Shown piece after piece: positions 13,533 through 16,560 of a stretch of 16,560 bases of DNA. The translations under genes were made by a program, and so were the position numbers. The notes below the pieces were generated by a model. The model saw nothing but the letters and a program-made list of their open reading frames with translations, was not told the origin of the DNA and searched no databases. Where the stretch lies: positions 1 to 16,560 of the forward strand of contig CAZKVD010000034.1 of NCBI GenBank assembly GCA_964556145.1. The letters run 5' to 3'. Within the stretch, counting starts at the first letter, position 1, and every line of letters starts with the position of its first letter. Source of the DNA: F1-20-MAGs119 sp964556145. GTDB taxonomy: Bacteria > Actinomycetota > Acidimicrobiia > Acidimicrobiales > Ilumatobacteraceae.

Positions 13533-15536
13533 ATGACTTGGATGCAACGCAGTGGGGCCCGTCGGCGGATGGGACTTGTGCTCTTCGTTCCTTTGATCTT
13601 GATGAGTGCTTGTTCGCAATCGGCTGACAAGACCGACCGGGCAGTGGCCGCCGAACTCGGCGCGCGCATTGGTGCGACGCTGTGGACGCCGTGGGTCGGG
13701 GTGGCCGGGTTCGGGGCTTCCGAGGCGGTGACCATGTCTTTCGATGAAGAGAACGACGGAACGATTGAGTGGACGCAGACCGCAACTACTTCGTCGTCGG
13801 GCGATGCACCGTTCAACCTCGGCTCGTATTCGGTGAAGGTCGGTTCGCGGATCACCGCAACGAGCGCCAGTTACTCGCGGGAATTGATCGTCGAAGAGGT
13901 GCGCATTGAGTATGTGAACGCGGCGACAAACGTGGTGTCGGGATACGCACCGCCGTCGAGTCAGGTGGAGGTTGAGATCATGCAGGCTGGTCCACCGCTT
14001 GCTTTGGTTGTGGTGGCGGCCGATGCCGAAGGGCGTTGGTCCTACGATTTCACGTCGCTCCACGACATTGAGGACGGCCGAGAAGTCGATGCCGAGGTTT
14101 TTGATGCGCAGGGGAACGCGAGTCGGGTGTGGTGGCAAGCGGTCGTCCCGTCGGTCGGCGCGGGCTATTCCCAATACGGCGCAAATTCGGTATTCGTGAG
14201 GAACTTCGCCCCCGGAACGTCGGTGAGGTTGCGCATTGATTACGGAAGCGATGGAGGACCTCTTGACGGTTTCGACTACGACCAGACGTCGGTGGTCAAC
14301 AATCGTTACGGCTTCGGTTTCGACCTTGGTGGTTTCGATCTGCTGCATCCCGGGGATCGACTTGTAGCGACCGGTGGTGGATGGGAGAAGGAACTGACGA
14401 CAGTTGTTTTGCGCATCGAGAAGGCCGATCCCGCGACCGATGTCGTGGGTGGAATCGCCGAGCCGGGCGCAACGGTTTTGGCAGGTGTGATGCCGCCGGG
14501 TGGCGGTGGGCCCGCCGCTGCCCAGCAAGCGGTTGTTGCCGGACCCGGCACGGGTGTCTGGACGGCGGACTTCTCGGCCCTGGTCGACTTCGATGAGAAC
14601 CGTCAGGTGACGGCCTCGGTTTTCGACGAGGACGGCGATGAGACGTTCACAAATTGGGTGGCTGTGACTCCGTATTACTCGGCATTGGTGACGGACGGCC
14701 CGCCAAGTGGTGTATTCGTATCGGGCTTTGCGAAGGGAACGTCGGTCCGCGTGCGTGTCGACGTTGCAAACAACGGCACCTACGACTACGACCTCACGGC
14801 GGTGATGACCCAACAGTTCGGTTATCGGTTCGCTCTTGGTGGATCGGGGCTCCTCAATGCGGGGGACCGCGTGGTTGTCGATGGTGGTGGCTGGTTGAAA
14901 GACGGGATTCTCGCGTCGCTGTCGGTCGCGCTGGTGGATTCGCGCAACGACGAGGTTGCCGGCACGGCAGCGCCCGGCGCTGTCGTTGGCTTGGCGGTGA
15001 GTCCTGCGCCGGGGGAACCCGGTGGGCCACCTGTTGCGACTGCGACGGTCACGGCGGATGGCCTCGGCATCTGGGATGTCGACCTTTCGGGAACCGTGGA
15101 TCTCGTCGCTGGTCAACAAGTGAACGCGACGATCAGCGACGAAGACGGCGATCGTACCGAGGCAATCGGCTTTGGGAGCCAGGATGTGTGGCCGAAGACA
15201 GGGTTCGAGAAGCCCGTCGTGAATCCTCCCGGCTATGCCACGCGCAAGGCGGGCAGTGTGGTGCCGATCAAGTTCACTTTGGGCGGCGACAGGGGAATGG
15301 ACGTCTTCGAAGCAGGGTCACCGACTTCGATCGGTATCGAATGCGGGACGAACCCCGAAATGGAAGGAGGCGAGCCCATTGCGAGATCCATGCGGAATGG
15401 TTTGACCTACAACGCAACAACGCAGATCTATGAACTGCGGTGGATCACGCCCAAGAACTGGAAGGGCACGTGTCGACAATTGGTGGTCGCTTTCGCCGAC
15501 GGAACGACCTTGCGCGCCAACTTCCGATTCACATGA
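13533..15536 (+). CDS. Repeat-containing lipoprotein with C-terminal PxKF-type domain
   Basis: The 667-residue protein begins with a lipoprotein signal: RSGARRR, a hydrophobic core (LVLFVPLIL) and the lipobox MSAC with Cys27. Three degenerate repeats follow, about residues 51-206, 219-380 and 392-550. Each starts with an F-x-x-GTSV-type strand (residues 60, 225 and 399 are the aligned Phe), has a DGTYDYD-like turn, and later a GxWxxDFS block and a DEDGD-type acidic turn; beta-sandwich, possibly calcium-binding, by inference. Residues 551-667 match the PxKF pattern: KAGSVVPIKFTLGG, a Cys pair, GLTYNATTQIYELRW, GTCRQLVVAFADGT and a final NFRF. PxKF domains occur in secreted proteins; their role is unclear. 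The gene converges on the subtilase, with stops 7 bases apart. It is probably anchored on the cell surface. Confidence 0.87.
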   Translation: MTWMQRSGARRRMGLVLFVPLILMSACSQSADKTDRAVAAELGARIGATLWTPWVGVAGFGASEAVTMSFDEENDGTIEWTQTATTSSSGDAPFNLGSYSVKVGSRITATSASYSRELIVEEVRIEYVNAATNVVSGYAPPSSQVEVEIMQAGPPLALVVVAADAEGRWSYDFTSLHDIEDGREVDAEVFDAQGNASRVWWQAVVPSVGAGYSQYGANSVFVRNFAPGTSVRLRIDYGSDGGPLDGFDYDQTSVVNNRYGFGFDLGGFDLLHPGDRLVATGGGWEKELTTVVLRIEKADPATDVVGGIAEPGATVLAGVMPPGGGGPAAAQQAVVAGPGTGVWTADFSALVDFDENRQVTASVFDEDGDETFTNWVAVTPYYSALVTDGPPSGVFVSGFAKGTSVRVRVDVANNGTYDYDLTAVMTQQFGYRFALGGSGLLNAGDRVVVDGGGWLKDGILASLSVALVDSRNDEVAGTAAPGAVVGLAVSPAPGEPGGPPVATATVTADGLGIWDVDLSGTVDLVAGQQVNATISDEDGDRTEAIGFGSQDVWPKTGFEKPVVNPPGYATRKAGSVVPIKFTLGGDRGMDVFEAGSPTSIGIECGTNPEMEGGEPIARSMRNGLTYNATTQIYELRWITPKNWKGTCRQLVVAFADGTTLRANFRFT

Positions 15537-15543
15537 CGAATCG

Positions 15544-16560
15544 TTAACCCCTCTTGCCACGCGACGTTGCCGGTGGCGCCTTGGGCGAAGTTACGGGCGT
15601 CGAAGGTTGTGGTGATGGTTGAGCTGCGGCGCTCGCTGTCGTTGTCGTCGACTGGGCGACCGTTGTGGTGGGCGCAGACGTGGTCGTCGTCGACGCTGGT
15701 ACCGGCGTTGCAACGGTTGTCGCGGGTGCAGGCGCGGTGGACGTTGTGGCCGGCGCTGGTTGCGGGCGGGTACCGGGTTTCGGGGCCGTCACGACCGGTT
15801 TGGGCAACGTAGTGATTGGTGCCGTGGTCGGCGTGGCTGAAGTCGGGACCGTCGTTGTGGGTAGAGGCGCAACTCCGCGGCGCGGGCCGGGGGGAACAAT
15901 TGCCGGGTTGCTCGGCGCGCTCACGTCACTGCCGATGATCGCCGTCAGTTCGCAACGCAGCGGCTTGGCGGGTGCGAGCAGAACCTTTGCCTCGGTTCGT
16001 CCCTCTTCGTTCTTCGTGGTGGTGGGTTCGTCGAACTCGATCTCGTTTTCAATGGGGGCTTTGTCGCCGAGCGGAAGTTGACGACAAGTGATCTTGTAAC
16101 GGTCGGGCGCCGTCTGGACACGCCAGGAAGCAACGAGTTCGAAGAGGTCGTTGCGTTCTTCGGTCGCCTCCCACTTCATCGCGAACTCCTTGGGTGCAAC
16201 GGCCTTGCGACCCTTGCCCGACTTCGGTGACCTTGGCACGGTGGACGGCGGCACCGTTGTGGTGGTTGCACCGGGTGCAGTCGTGGTTGTCGTGCGTGGG
16301 ATCGTTGTCGTCGTCGTGACGACGGAGGTGGTCGTCGTGCTTTCAACGATCGTGGTGGTTGTCGTGTCGATCACCGTGGTCGTGCTTTCGGGCACGGTCG
16401 TTGTCGTTGTCGGGGTGTCTTCGGGGGTTTCGACCAGATTGACGATCGGTGTGGCAGATGTGCTGTTCTTCTGCACGAGTCGCGTGTTGACGTCGGTCGG
16501 AGTGAGTGCGGGGTTCATCGAGAGAACCCGCGCTGCCAAGCCCGCGACGTGGGGCGATGC
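15544..16560 (-). CDS. S8 subtilisin-like serine protease, C-terminal part (5' end outside window)
   Basis: The frame is open to the window edge; the first residues read ASPHVAGLAARVLSMNPALTP, the tail of the subtilase GTSMASPHVAG motif. The catalytic Ser lies just outside the window, so activity cannot be judged. After the catalytic domain come a Thr-rich linker (about 16237-16413), a roughly 110-residue folded segment with two Cys (ITCRQLP and LRCELTA) and beta character, and a Pro/Thr/Ala-rich tail of about 105 residues ending in RGKRG. No LPxTG-type sorting signal or membrane anchor is seen at the C-terminus, so it is probably secreted or loosely cell-wall-bound. The linkers are of the kind that are often glycosylated. 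It converges with the PxKF lipoprotein gene. Confidence 0.88.
   Translation of the reverse strand, partial: ASPHVAGLAARVLSMNPALTPTDVNTRLVQKNSTSATPIVNLVETPEDTPTTTTTVPESTTTVIDTTTTTIVESTTTTSVVTTTTTIPRTTTTTAPGATTTTVPPSTVPRSPKSGKGRKAVAPKEFAMKWEATEERNDLFELVASWRVQTAPDRYKITCRQLPLGDKAPIENEIEFDEPTTTKNEEGRTEAKVLLAPAKPLRCELTAIIGSDVSAPSNPAIVPPGPRRGVAPLPTTTVPTSATPTTAPITTLPKPVVTAPKPGTRPQPAPATTSTAPAPATTVATPVPASTTTTSAPTTTVAQSTTTTASAAAQPSPQPSTPVTSPKAPPATSRGKRG
15547..15870 (-). repeat. Pro/Thr/Ala-rich low-complexity tail of the subtilase
   Basis: This part encodes runs such as TTTVPTSATPTTAP and ASTTTTSAPTTTVAQSTTTT. The repeats are irregular and in frame, typical of extended extracellular linkers rather than of a DNA-level element. 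Confidence 0.75.
16237..16413 (-). repeat. Thr-rich linker repeat inside the subtilase gene
   Basis: About 59 residues with repeated TTTTT, VPESTTT, IVESTTTT and IPRTTTTT units. At DNA level it is an irregular GTCGT/GGT-rich microsatellite-like tract on the plus strand, prone to length changes. Confidence 0.8.

Noticed and set aside
13515..15119. Minus-strand frame of 534 codons opposite the PxKF lipoprotein
   Set aside because: Arg/His/Pro-rich shadow; the plus-strand lipoprotein has a signal peptide, repeats and a known end domain.
15547..16413. Repetitive GTCGT/GGT tracts as CRISPR or DNA-level tandem repeats
   Set aside because: No spacer-repeat order; the repeats are irregular and follow the reading frame of Thr-rich linkers.

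Overview
The window is a GC-rich, gene-dense stretch of bacterial chromosome, most likely from a high-GC actinobacterium. I lean towards the class Acidimicrobiia as an inference. The reasons are frequent GTG starts, many 4-base stop/start overlaps, apparent leaderless promoters, a SAM-IV-type riboswitch, paired SDR and kinase-like genes, and a subtilase with long Thr/Pro linkers. No phage, insertion sequence, CRISPR array or plasmid function is visible. No gap between genes reaches 300 bases.

Region 1 (1-4724, plus strand) looks like one long transcription unit. It holds the 3' end of a MoxR/CoxD-type AAA+ ATPase, a CoxE-type VWA protein, a histidine phosphatase, an SDR oxidoreductase and a GMC-type flavoprotein. 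The ATPase and VWA protein form the usual MoxR-VWA pair. The GMC gene has no ordinary start codon at the expected place. A hairpin at 4751-4784 separates this unit from the convergent SURF1 gene.

Region 2 (4786-7865) holds SURF1 (minus), a divergent kinase-like phosphotransferase followed by a DUF4262 protein (plus), and a SET-domain protein (minus). The SURF1/phosphotransferase promoters are packed into 30 bases, and the phosphotransferase is probably leaderless.

Region 3 (about 7907-11552, plus) is a methionine-related unit. A SAM-IV-type riboswitch precedes metX (homoserine O-acetyltransferase). Two small genes and two tandem paralogous EamA/DMT transporters follow with gaps of 17 bases or less, or 4-base overlaps, so the transporters probably share the SAM control. 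The divergent SET-domain protein is expected to use SAM itself, which makes this the most interesting neighbourhood.

Region 4 (11601-13358) holds a second SDR, a solitary 100-residue membrane protein with an ideal ribosome binding site and a large downstream hairpin, a tRNA-Gly(GCC) running into an intrinsic terminator, and a small coiled-coil/membrane protein on the minus strand.

Region 5 (13533-16560) encodes two convergent surface or secreted proteins. One is a lipoprotein with three degenerate repeats and a C-terminal PxKF-type domain. The other is the C-terminal part of an S8 subtilase, cut just after its catalytic serine motif, with Thr/Pro-rich linkers around a small beta-type domain. 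No single new system is proven here. The leads worth pursuing are the SAM-riboswitch/metX/EamA/SET cluster, the MoxR-VWA-phosphatase unit and the paired exoproteins.
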